This document shows positions 1-8,000 of a DNA stretch of 23,433 nucleotides, piece after piece; the first letter of the stretch is position 1, and every line of letters begins with the position of its first letter. Both the position numbers and the translations under genes were made by a program. Source of the DNA: a virus; the IMG/VR virus record IMGVR_UViG_3300005593_000011, positions 1-23,433 of that record; one strand, 5' to 3'. Under the pieces are notes generated by a model. The model saw nothing but the letters and a program-made list of their open reading frames with translations, was not told the origin of the DNA and ran no database searches.

Positions 1-1833
1 GCATGGAGAGTTAATATTGGGCAAACTACATTAACATTAGATGAAGAAACTGAATTTCAACAGGGAGAATTCCAAAAACATTTTGATCGTTTAGGAGAAC
101 TGGCTTTTAGTTTTGACAGTGGAACCTCTCCAGCTGTTAAGCAAATGCGTGAGAAATTACTACTAGCTTCTGCAGGTTCCATGAATCTGGAACTAGATGA
201 AGTCGGATCAAATATGTCCGCAAATGCTGATGTATTAAATGTATTCCTTGAACTTTACGACATAGGCCTTGTAAAACAAAAACTTATAAAAAATACACAA
301 GAAAACATTAGATCAGAAGAGTTACCAGGAAACACTCCTACTAATCTAATGATGTTTGGTACTCCAACCAAGCTACTAGATGGTGGAAAGATAGAGGAGG
401 AATTTAAACAATTTCTCGAAACTGGATATGCTCGTAGATTGTTATTCGGGTATACGACAGATAGTCATCGAACTAAGTATGCATCTGCACAAGAACGTTA
501 TCAGCAGATGGTTGATCCTAATTTGGCCAAGGACATGTTAGCAATTCAGCAGGAATTTACTAACTTTGCTAAAAGATCCTTCAATCCAGTACTGCAAGTA
601 TCGGAAGCTGACCATATTCATTTAATTGAGTACCAGTTAAAATGCGAAGAACTAGCTGATGATATGAAAGACCATATGAGTCTTCACAAAGCAGAAATGA
701 TACATAGATACTATAAAGCTATTAAATTAGCGGGTGCCTATGCATTTGCAGATAATTCAACAAAAGTAACACAGGATCATCTGAATTACGCTATTAGCGT
801 TGTTGAGGACTCAGGAGAAGCCTTTCATCAATTAATGCGTAAACAAGGCCCTTACGAGCGTCTAGCGCATTATTTAGCCGATTGTGATAATGACGTGACT
901 CAGCATGAGTTGATGGAAGAACTGCCATTCTACAAAGGCTCAGAGGGCCAGAGAAAGGATTTAATGACTCTAGCTATGTCTTTTGGGCATAGAAACAACA
1001 TTATTATCAAAAGGCGAATGTTAGACGAAATTGAATTTTTTAATGGAGAAACTTTGGCAGAAACGGATCTTACGCATCTAACTGTAAGCATTAGTAAGGA
1101 TATAGCATATCATTATCAAACAGATAATCCTCCATTTGATCTATTGCATAAGTTAACTACTGCAGATGGATATCATTATACAGCTCATGGATTTATCAAT
1201 GGGCATCGTAAGAATGAGAATGTAATCCCTGGATTTGATTTGCTTATTCTTGATTGTGATGGGGATATCAATATGTCCACAGTTAAGGTGTTATTAGAAG
1301 ACTACACGTTTCTTATGTCTACAACTAAACGACATACTCCAGAAATTAATAGATTTAGGCTTATTTTACCTCTATCTCATAGAATTAAATTAACCACCGG
1401 AGAATACTCTAGATTTATGATGAATGTATTCGAATGGTTACCATTTCCAGTAGATGAAGGTGCCAAGGATATAGCTAGAAAGTGGGCTACTCATCCTGGA
1501 AAGTACGAATATAATAAAGGAAATATTATTGACGCTACGATGTTTATTCCAGAAACTAAACGATCAGACGAAACAAAAGCACGTATTAGTGCTACTGGTT
1601 TCGATAATATCGAACGATGGTTTAGGGCACACACAGCTAAAGGTAATAGAGCCAACCATTTATACAGATACGGTATGGTATTGATAGATGGAAACTACTC
1701 ATTAGGTGAAATAGTAGAAAAACTAGAGACGTTTAATAACTCTTTAGAAGTACCTTTACCAGAGGAACAATTTAGGAATAGTACAATTAAATCAATTAGT
1801 AAAGAATTCCAAAAAAGAGAGGAAAATGCATGA
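1..1833 (+). CDS. Helicase/AEP-type primase, partial (5' end outside window)
   Basis: The reading frame is open from base 1, so the ATG at 145 is internal and the true start lies upstream. The first part looks like the end of a DUF3987-type helicase/ATPase: a Walker-B-like stretch ending in LELDEVGS (181-216), a sensor-like block PTNLMMFGTPTKLLDGG (337-387) and ETGYARRLLFGY (418-453). The Walker A region would be upstream. The second part looks like an archaeo-eukaryotic primase (AEP) core. It has a metal-binding LDCDGD motif with aspartates at 1252, 1258 and 1264, then TKRHTPEINRFRLILPL (about 1324-1374), which fits the sxH/RFR motif, and then VDEGAKDIARKW, which fits the third motif. The family primes DNA synthesis and unwinds DNA at the phage fork. 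It overlaps the next gene by 4 bases. Its place in the operon matches the N4 gp42 primase. Helicase and primase roles are inferred from motifs. The helicase-first order is unusual. Confidence 0.8.
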   Translation, partial: AWRVNIGQTTLTLDEETEFQQGEFQKHFDRLGELAFSFDSGTSPAVKQMREKLLLASAGSMNLELDEVGSNMSANADVLNVFLELYDIGLVKQKLIKNTQENIRSEELPGNTPTNLMMFGTPTKLLDGGKIEEEFKQFLETGYARRLLFGYTTDSHRTKYASAQERYQQMVDPNLAKDMLAIQQEFTNFAKRSFNPVLQVSEADHIHLIEYQLKCEELADDMKDHMSLHKAEMIHRYYKAIKLAGAYAFADNSTKVTQDHLNYAISVVEDSGEAFHQLMRKQGPYERLAHYLADCDNDVTQHELMEELPFYKGSEGQRKDLMTLAMSFGHRNNIIIKRRMLDEIEFFNGETLAETDLTHLTVSISKDIAYHYQTDNPPFDLLHKLTTADGYHYTAHGFINGHRKNENVIPGFDLLILDCDGDINMSTVKVLLEDYTFLMSTTKRHTPEINRFRLILPLSHRIKLTTGEYSRFMMNVFEWLPFPVDEGAKDIARKWATHPGKYEYNKGNIIDATMFIPETKRSDETKARISATGFDNIERWFRAHTAKGNRANHLYRYGMVLIDGNYSLGEIVEKLETFNNSLEVPLPEEQFRNSTIKSISKEFQKREENA

Positions 1834-2555
1834 ATAATAATCATTTAGTACTAGTTTCAGGTAAATCCAGTTCAGGTAAAAGTGCCAGTTTAATGAATAT
1901 GGATAAGCCTGAAGGAGTTATGTATTTAAATTGTGAGAATGGGAAGAAGTTACCATTCAAAAGTAAATTTAAAGAATACACCGTTGTTGACCCAAACCAA
2001 GTATACGAAGCTTTTGATAAAGCTGAAAAAATGAAAGATATACATACTATCGTCATCGATAGTCTTACATATCTAATGGATATGTATGAAAGTACTAAAG
2101 TACTAAGCTCAACAAATACGATGCAAGCATGGGGGCAATACGCTCAATACATGAAAGTATTAATGTCTCAGACAGTAGCTAAATCTACCAAGAATGTGGT
2201 ATTTCTAGCTCACACCACAGATGTTCTTAACGAGGCCGAAATGGTAAATGAGACTTTGGTTAAAGTTAAAGGATCCTTGATGAATCAAGGTATTGAGAGT
2301 TTCTTTACTTGTGTTATATCTACTAAAAAAGTAGCTATGGGTAAATTAGAGGATAAGATAGCTAAATCTCCGCTATTTAAAGCTACCCCAGACGATACAG
2401 ATAACGGATTTAAATACGTATTTCAAACTCGATTAACTAAAGAAACTGTTAATGAGAGAATTCGTAGTCCTATGGGAATGTGGCCTAGAAACGAAACTTA
2501 TATCGATAATAACTTGCAAAACGTTATTAATCGACTTCATGAATACTATAAATAA
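1830..2555 (+). CDS. RecA/Sak4-like P-loop ATPase (phage AAA nucleotide-binding protein)
   Basis: This 241-residue cytoplasmic ATPase has Walker A GKSSSGKS at residues 11-18, a Walker B strand TIVIDS with Asp77, and a sensor-like strand FLAHTT around His128. This layout fits the RecA-fold phage ATPases related to Sak4, which act with SSB in single-strand annealing and recombination-dependent replication. The length of about 240 residues is usual for that group. The start codon overlaps the primase stop (ATGA, 1830-1833) and has an AGAGGAAA ribosome-binding site, so translation is probably coupled. The neighbouring primase, SSB and resolvase support a replication/recombination role. N4-like phages carry an ATPase gene next to the primase in a similar place. 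The ATPase fold is well supported; the annealing role is inferred. Confidence 0.78.
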   Translation: MNNNHLVLVSGKSSSGKSASLMNMDKPEGVMYLNCENGKKLPFKSKFKEYTVVDPNQVYEAFDKAEKMKDIHTIVIDSLTYLMDMYESTKVLSSTNTMQAWGQYAQYMKVLMSQTVAKSTKNVVFLAHTTDVLNEAEMVNETLVKVKGSLMNQGIESFFTCVISTKKVAMGKLEDKIAKSPLFKATPDDTDNGFKYVFQTRLTKETVNERIRSPMGMWPRNETYIDNNLQNVINRLHEYYK

Positions 2556-2556
2556 G

Positions 2557-2565
2557 TGATATAAT
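2557..2565 (+). promoter_or_regulatory. Extended -10 sigma70-type promoter
   Basis: TGATATAAT is a perfect match to the extended -10 consensus TGNTATAAT. It lies just after the stop codon of the ATPase gene, at the head of the only sizeable gap in the rightward operon. No good -35 is seen (TTCATG at 17-base spacing is weak), but extended -10 sites often do without one. The predicted start of transcription is near 2572. It would be read by host RNA polymerase. Confidence 0.55.
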
Positions 2566-2571
2566 ATGTGC

Positions 2572-2694
2572 GATAGGGTTGTAATATGCCTTTCTTATAG
2601 GGAATTCCCCTCCTTGAGTTCCGTATGGGAACCTGTCCTAACTGAAGAGTTATAAATTACTAGTCCTCTCCCTCGGGAGAGGCATTTTATTTTA
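2572..2694 (+). ncRNA. Candidate small structured RNA between promoter and terminator
   Basis: The gap 2556-2714 holds no convincing gene. It begins with an extended -10 promoter and contains an intrinsic terminator, so it could give a transcript of about 120 bases. Three local hairpins are visible: AGGG/CCCT (2599-2602 with 2608-2611), GTTCC/GGAAC (2618-2622 with 2628-2632) and the terminator stem (2665-2682). The sequence CCTCCTT at 2609-2615 equals the anti-Shine-Dalgarno core of 16S rRNA and is complementary to the AAGGAGG at 4355-4361 in the same operon. It resembles no RNA family I recognise. It could also be an untranslated leader with attenuation rather than a free RNA. Confidence 0.35.
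2665..2694 (+). terminator. Intrinsic (Rho-independent) terminator within the operon
   Basis: CCTCTCCC at 2665-2672 and GGGAGAGG at 2675-2682 are perfect inverted complements. They form a GC-rich stem of about 7 base pairs with a CTCG loop, followed by ATTTTATTTT. Its position inside the rightward operon, 33 bases before the next start codon, would reduce read-through into the SSB and resolvase genes or end a small RNA started at 2572. Confidence 0.65.
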
Positions 2695-2695
2695 T

Positions 2696-2708
2696 AACCT
2701 AAAAGGTT
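2696..2708 (+). promoter_or_regulatory. Small hairpin covering the ribosome-binding site of the 52-residue gene
   Basis: AACCT (2696-2700) and AGGTT (2704-2708) form a perfect 5-base-pair stem with a 3-base AAA loop. The AAAAGG ribosome-binding site of the gene starting at 2715 lies in the loop and 3' arm, so folding would hide it. A 5-pair stem with a 3-base loop is also the geometry of the single-stranded hairpin promoters used by N4 virion RNA polymerase. Whether this is a promoter is not known. Confidence 0.3.
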
Positions 2709-2714
2709 CAACCA

Positions 2715-2873
2715 ATGAAATACTGGGAAGAAATAGTTGATAAAATTATACTTTGGCGATTCAGAAGACGAGTTAGAGGCACAACCCACCTTGAGAAATT
2801 ACAAACAATTATTAAAGAGTTAGATAAAGAGTTTATTATTACTAAAAGAACTAAAGAGAAAGGAGACCCATGA
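2715..2873 (+). CDS. Small basic hypothetical protein (52 aa)
   Basis: This short frame begins with ATG at 2715, preceded by AAAAGG at a spacing of 8 bases, and ends at TGA 2871-2873, which overlaps the next start codon (ATGA). The product starts MKYWEEIVDKIILWRFRRR. It is rich in Lys, Arg and Glu, looks wholly helical, and has no membrane segment or known motif. The 4-base overlap with the next gene and the suitable ribosome-binding site favour a real gene, and with it the stretch 2715-2873 is coding. The function is unknown. Confidence 0.6.
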   Translation: MKYWEEIVDKIILWRFRRRVRGTTHLEKLQTIIKELDKEFIITKRTKEKGDP

Positions 2874-3112
2874 GTCACGAAGGTAATGATAAAATTATAG
2901 ATAACAAACGTGATGACATTGTTATAGATGATGCAAGAATTGCCCAAATAAACAAGATGGTACACGTTGCTACGGAAATGGGCTTTGGAATAGTACAGGA
3001 AATTGCCGCAGAAACTCTAAAGCGAAAACCTGGCTGTTCTGTTAAAGAATTTATGAAAGTATTAGACGATTATCTTGAAAAACAGAAAATTCAAGCTAAT
3101 AGTAATGGCTAG
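2870..3112 (+). CDS. Small hypothetical protein (80 aa)
   Basis: The start at 2870 has an ideal AGGAG ribosome-binding site and overlaps the stop of the 52-residue gene by 4 bases, so the two are probably translated together. The product is soluble, starts with a charged Asp/Lys-rich stretch, and has a helical second half (residues 24-75) ending in a VLDDYLEKQK helix. No catalytic motif or named family is recognised. It lies directly before the SSB gene in the replication operon, so a helper role in DNA replication or in the takeover of the host is possible but not shown. Confidence 0.65.
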   Translation: MSHEGNDKIIDNKRDDIVIDDARIAQINKMVHVATEMGFGIVQEIAAETLKRKPGCSVKEFMKVLDDYLEKQKIQANSNG

Positions 3113-3158
3113 TTACAGGCCGTGTATTTTAACACTTAAATAAGAAAGGATATAACTT

Positions 3159-3905
3159 ATGGGCGAATGGGAACTTCCTAAAGATGTAGAGACACAGTCT
3201 ATTGAAAGAGCAGGCGGTGGATTTGCATGGGAATCTGGTGTATACGATACTACCGTTAAAATGGTGTATCTAAACCAGACAAAATCAGAAGCACAATTTT
3301 TTAACGTTATTCTAGCAAAGAATGGCGGTAACATGGCAGAACTTCGAGAGAATTTCTGTATCAAATCTGGTAAAGCTAAGGGCCATAAAACTTACTATGT
3401 AACTAAAGAAGGTAAGAAACGTCCTCTTCCTGGATACCAAATTGCAGAATCCATGTGTATAGCCGCTACAGGCGAAGATCTAGATACATGTATGAAATCT
3501 TTAGAGAACAAAACTGTCAAAGTTTGGAATCCTGAGAAAAAACAAGAAGCACCTGCAGAACGTCCAGTAGTAATGGGGCTAGTTGGTAAACCTGTCAAAG
3601 TAGCTGTTCATCAAGTTATTGAAGACAGAACTGCACCAAATGCTAAAGGTGAATACCTACCTACCGGTGAGGTTCGTACTGTAAATCAGTGTAAATTCTT
3701 TGGTAATACCGAAGGCAAAACTGCTGAAGAAATTACTAAGAAAGAAGCAGCTACGATGTTCAATAAGTGGGCCAATAAGAATACTGGTGCGGTTATTGAT
3801 AAATCCACTAAAAGTCAAGGTAGTAACTCTGCAGCTTCTATTATGGGTAGTACACCCACAGAAGAAACTACAGGATCATTATTTGATAAAGAACCTCTTA
3901 TTTAA
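3159..3905 (+). CDS. Probable single-stranded DNA-binding protein (N4 gp45-like position)
   Basis: This 248-residue protein fits a phage SSB. The N-terminal 130 residues are rich in beta strands of OB-fold type, with many Lys and aromatic residues (FAWESGVYDTTVKMVYLNQ, then KTYYVTKEGKKRPLPGYQ). A second strand-rich segment follows (VGKPVKVAVHQVI), and the C-terminal 45 residues are disordered, Ser/Thr-rich and end in an acidic/hydrophobic tail (GSLFDKEPLI), as SSB tails do. The length is near that of N4 SSB (about 265 residues). The ribosome-binding site is AAGGAT. The neighbours (ATPase before, resolvase after) support the call. In N4 the SSB also activates host RNA polymerase at late promoters, so this protein may control the leftward operon. 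The assignment rests on composition, tail and position rather than on a diagnostic motif. Confidence 0.6.
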   Translation: MGEWELPKDVETQSIERAGGGFAWESGVYDTTVKMVYLNQTKSEAQFFNVILAKNGGNMAELRENFCIKSGKAKGHKTYYVTKEGKKRPLPGYQIAESMCIAATGEDLDTCMKSLENKTVKVWNPEKKQEAPAERPVVMGLVGKPVKVAVHQVIEDRTAPNAKGEYLPTGEVRTVNQCKFFGNTEGKTAEEITKKEAATMFNKWANKNTGAVIDKSTKSQGSNSAASIMGSTPTEETTGSLFDKEPLI

Positions 3906-4372
3906 TGAGAGTCTGTGGAATAGATCCTGGAACTAATGGAGCAATCGCTGTTCTGGATTCAAAGAATCCAGACAGCGTTGCTCTGTTAGATTTAAATAAA
4001 AATAGTATTTATGAAACTACCGAATGGTTACACAACAAAAAAGTAGATACTATTTGGTTAGAGAATGTACATTCATTATATGGAATGTCTGCAAAATCTA
4101 ATTTTGGATTTGGTAGAAATTTTGGCATAGCATTTGCAATCGCCAAATTAGCAGTCTCCGATGGGCCTGTTCAACAAGTTACTCCTAAGGTATGGCAAAA
4201 ATACATAGGTGTAACTGCTAAAGGTAAAGCTATTAAAAAACAAGTTGCTGAGATAGCTAACATATTATACCCCATAGCAAATCTATATGGTAAACGAGGT
4301 GGGTTATTAGATGGCAGGGCTGACGCCCTAATGATTGCCCATTATGGATTAAATAAGGAGGAGAAAGTATGA
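3905..4372 (+). CDS. RuvC-like Holliday junction resolvase
   Basis: This 155-residue protein has the RNase H fold pattern of RuvC. It starts with the strand CGIDPGTNGAIAVLD, in which Asp7 is the first metal ligand. WLENVH carries Glu53, and LLDGRADALMIAHY near the end gives Asp136 and Asp140. The basic middle segment (TPKVWQKYIGVTAKGKAIKK) matches the K-rich region seen in RuvC-like phage resolvases. The enzyme cuts branched DNA made during replication and recombination, clearing it for packaging. The start ATG shares its A with the TAA of the SSB gene (TAATG) and has no clear ribosome-binding site of its own, which points to translational coupling. The stop overlaps the next gene by 4 bases. 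All four acidic residues are present, so it is probably active. Confidence 0.85.
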   Translation: MRVCGIDPGTNGAIAVLDSKNPDSVALLDLNKNSIYETTEWLHNKKVDTIWLENVHSLYGMSAKSNFGFGRNFGIAFAIAKLAVSDGPVQQVTPKVWQKYIGVTAKGKAIKKQVAEIANILYPIANLYGKRGGLLDGRADALMIAHYGLNKEEKV

Positions 4373-4851
4373 AGATAGAAATAGATATAGATGTTGAATC
4401 TATAGTAAGAGAAGCACTTAAGAACCAACAATCCGAAGATGTAATTCCTGTAGAAGCTACTTCAAATAGTAGATCTAAATGGGAATACGGACGTAAGAAT
4501 GGAAGACGACGTACTACAGAAGAGATGGCTTTACACGACCTAGAGAAAGAAAAGGGTCGTAGATTAACTCCTGAAGAAAAAGGAGAAGCTAAAGCAATCG
4601 TTCAAATAGATGAAACTACTGAGAATGAAGTTAAAGAAGCTGCTATTAAGAAAGATCGTATAGATAAGATAGCTGCTGAAGGTATGGCCGCAGCAGAAAA
4701 AGAGCTTGCTGAAGAACGCAGAGATCCTGATTCTGTAAATGGAAATGGGATAATGGAAAGAGAAGGAGAAGAGGATAAAAAAGAAGACCCTGAATCTGAG
4801 ATTCCAGAAACAAAAGATTTAAATGATATTAACTCTCTATTTTCAAAATAA
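4369..4851 (+). CDS. Highly charged hypothetical protein (160 aa)
   Basis: This gene has the strongest ribosome-binding site in the window (AAGGAGG at 4355-4361) and overlaps the resolvase stop by 4 bases. The product is very rich in Glu, Lys and Arg. After a short strand of alternating Ile and acidic residues at the N-terminus comes a basic segment (residues about 38-72) with two related units, GRRRTTEEMALHD and GRRLTPEEKGEAKA. A helical region follows, and the C-terminal 40 residues are acidic and disordered. It has no membrane segment or catalytic motif. The basic units could bind nucleic acid, but this is a guess. The function is unknown. Confidence 0.65.
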   Translation: MKIEIDIDVESIVREALKNQQSEDVIPVEATSNSRSKWEYGRKNGRRRTTEEMALHDLEKEKGRRLTPEEKGEAKAIVQIDETTENEVKEAAIKKDRIDKIAAEGMAAAEKELAEERRDPDSVNGNGIMEREGEEDKKEDPESEIPETKDLNDINSLFSK

Positions 4852-4854
4852 ATT

Positions 4855-5082
4855 ATGAGACCAACTTACTTAAATCCAAAAAAACCAACAACGAAAGATC
4901 ATCTAAAATCATTATGGTTAAATGCGCGAAGTTTAATCTATGCAGGATTAACTTTGGGAGGGATCTTAGTTGTACTATTGGGATCTATTCTTTTATTACC
5001 ACTAGTACTTATATTAATAGTTGGTGCTATCCTATTTTTTACTTATAAGTTAGGAATATACGATGATAAGGAAAATCTCTAA
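4855..5082 (+). CDS. Small two-helix membrane protein (75 aa)
   Basis: After a basic N-terminal 26 residues come two hydrophobic helices, about 27-48 and 50-64, split by a proline (LLLPLVL), and then a short acidic tail (YDDKENL). This forms a tight membrane hairpin with both ends probably cytoplasmic. The gene follows its neighbour by 3 bases with no good ribosome-binding site, so it is likely translated by coupling. It is the last gene of the rightward operon, and its stop overlaps that of the giant polymerase gene on the other strand. The size and shape would suit a pinholin-type or other small phage membrane protein. No endolysin gene is seen next to it, so a lysis role is not supported by context. 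Confidence 0.6.
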   Translation: MRPTYLNPKKPTTKDHLKSLWLNARSLIYAGLTLGGILVVLLGSILLLPLVLILIVGAILFFTYKLGIYDDKENL

Positions 5083-8000
5083 TTAAATATCTGTCCCAGC
5101 GCTTGTTCTAATAGATCAGCTCCTGTTGGATTATTAGCCTCGTCAAATAACTCATCTAAATACATCGTAGTAGGCATTATATCCCCAACTATAAATCCAC
5201 TGTCTAAATTTCCTAACGTTGGTATACCAGTAGAATATTGAATTGCTCCAGATATAGCTACTCCAGTAGGATGTCTCATAGCCATTTGACGTGATGTTCT
5301 TTGATTACGTAAAAAGTACGATAGAAATACAGTAGCACCAAGAGATTCTAAAGTCTCTAAAGCAGGAGCTAATGCTTCATCAAATAATACAAATGCGTCT
5401 AGTGCTTCATGCATAGCTGTATTAAAATCTACCCCACGTATTTCCGTAGCATGCTGTATCATCACATACCTACCCAAGAAATCTGTCATTTGTACAATCT
5501 GACGCATAATCTGATAGGGCCCCGTACTTTTAGTCATAAAAATATTAGCTGCTATAGAATGCCCTGTATTAGATAATTTATCTGACGCGTTATACCACTT
5601 GTTTGTTTTCAAAAATCTCCGTCCACGATTGATATACCCATCCAATGAAGCATCATTCAGATCCTCCACAATAAGCGAATTCAATCCTGCAGCACTCATA
5701 GCATGAATTTTGTTATTCTCTATACGTACTGTTAATGCTGCTACCTGTATAGCTTCTGGACTATTTTTTTTATCTAAATTTTTAATATTAATAGTATTTG
5801 TAAGCTCTCTACGTTCTTCTGTATCTTTACGATATGCTTGGTATTCATGAAATCCTTCAATAGTCTTATGAATTATATAAGATAGAGGAATGTTCCTCAT
5901 CATTAGCTGCATTACGTTAGAATACGCGTTATATAACCATACCTGCGGCATAGCTATAACTATACGATCCTTTCCATAACCAATAATTTGTCTGAGAATA
6001 TAGTGGAATAGTCCTGCAAACCTTTTTATATGAACCATACTAGGGTGATTGAGCCCTGGTATATTTCTCAAGTCTCTTGCTTGATACCCAAATATTTTAT
6101 TAACAGCATCCTTCCTAACCATAAATTTACCGTCTTTGGTAAATCTATCCATATACATTCTAACTTCTTTAGGTAGCCTGTAATAACGATCAATAAATCC
6201 ATTTGCAGGATCTAAGAAATCAATGAACTCATCACGGTGAGATGGTAATCTTTCTCTTTGTTCATATACTAATAGCTCAATAGTTCTTTTATCATTCTTA
6301 ATAGTAGCTACGCGATCAATATAAGACGATTGCATATGTGCGAATACGTTTTGTATTTCTATATCTGGATTTAGTAGCTGTTTCCGAGTTACGTGGTTCA
6401 TGATTACTCGATAATCAGTAACATTTTCTTTCTCATCTAGAACAGGGCGTAATCGTAATTTGTCATTGAATTTTAATTTACGTCGAGAAGCCAGTTTTTC
6501 CTGTTCTTTATGAATATCACGAATAGCTTGTTTTATTTTTGGTACATCAGGTACGCCAGGAGATTTTTGGTAGTGAGGACTCTCTGATAAAATCTCTGTT
6601 AAAGTAGTACCGATATTACGTTTATTGGTCGTAGACATAATGGCAGAAACATAAGGAATAGGAGGCGCATGTCGTCCGATAAATAGTTTATCGTTTATTC
6701 TTTGACCAGCTTTAAGTCCTGGAATGTCTCCTAATCCATACATCTCTGGATAACCCTCGTTTTCCATATCTTTTTGTTGATACTCCTGCCCGAATTTCAT
6801 ATCCGTTAGGTTATCCATCCTCTCTACGACATAGCCTTTAATCATTTGTGTAGGATTACCGCCAAAATTCCCTTCTCTTGATCGGTCAACAAATTCAATA
6901 TGGCTATCTAATAAATCTATAAATCCATTCTGCGTAGCATCCACAGCAAATTCCGCATCAACAAGTTCCTTAACAGCAGCAGTTTCATCATATCTGGTCG
7001 CTCTTAAGGCTGTTAATGTAGCGTATGCTTCTATTAGTGCCAGATCACCGGCTTCTGGTTTAGCTAAATATTTTCTTGCGATAGTAAACGCATTCATATG
7101 AGCCACTTCTAAACCAGTATCTCCAATAGCCATGTATTCACCAAGCTCTTTAGCATAATCCACTGCGTGGTCAATATACTTTCCCTTAGCAGGTCTTTTA
7201 TTTAATATTTGTCTTTCAAGGTATCTTAATCTTGCATCAATTTTGTTTCTGTCACCTATAAAACTAGCTATCTCTGCGTGGGAAAGACCCATGTGCTTTA
7301 GACTGGACAAATCAGTTCTGAATATTACATTGGTTAGATTTTCTCTTAAATCTACAGACATTCCTTTAGGTTTGCTAGCATCTACTGATTTCCAGATCCC
7401 GTTAAACCATTTAATAGTAAACCTTTCAGCCTCCTGACGTGCTTTAGATACGTTTACTTTAGAGAACAATAATTGTTGGATTAGTTGTTTGCCAAGTATT
7501 CCTTCACCTACCTCTAATGCTAAATGGCGTAAAGTATCGCTCATGGCGTTATATACTATTTGCCGAGTCTTCAGAGTCTGGGCGTTTTTACTAATAGCAA
7601 GATAACCGGCACCTACAGCAACTCTACCTACGCGCTCAAGGAAATTAGCTGGTTCACTCTCTATTATCGCTAATGCCTGTTCATCACCAAATTTTCTTAT
7701 AAATTGATCAGAATCACCTAAATTTTTATAGAACTTATCTTGCAACCGCTCTAATCGATTTCTATTGTTACTCTGTATCCTTATTAATGTCTCGAAAACG
7801 GCCAACATTTCATGATTAGCTTTAGCACCAAAACCCCCTCTTCTATTAAACGCTCTTAATACAGTATCTACAGCAAGTTCTACAAAATACTCAAATACAT
7901 CTATTGCTCTAGTGAAGACAGTCTCTTCTTTTCTGTACTTGTAGTGTATTTTAGTTTTAGTGCCGGATAGATAATTTACAAGTTGCCTGTTTGTTACAGC

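Noticed and set aside
2566-2655. 29-codon frame MCDRVV... within the 2556-2714 gap
   Set aside because: Its ATG abuts the -10 sequence, it has no ribosome-binding site, and a transcript from the promoter would start inside it.
2556-2714. tRNA gene in the gap
   Set aside because: No cloverleaf, anticodon arm or T-arm GTTCRA sequence in the right arrangement; the GTTCC hairpin is only local.
2595-2965. Minus-strand frames of 64 and 85 codons across the gap and the small genes
   Set aside because: They run opposite to the operon, overlap better-supported genes and lack ribosome-binding sites.
3700-3936. 78-codon frame overlapping the end of the SSB gene
   Set aside because: It is a shifted-frame shadow with very basic low-complexity sequence and ends within the resolvase gene.
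4855-5082. Holin assignment for the two-helix membrane protein
   Set aside because: The topology would allow it, but no endolysin or spanin gene lies nearby and the sequence has no recognised holin motif.
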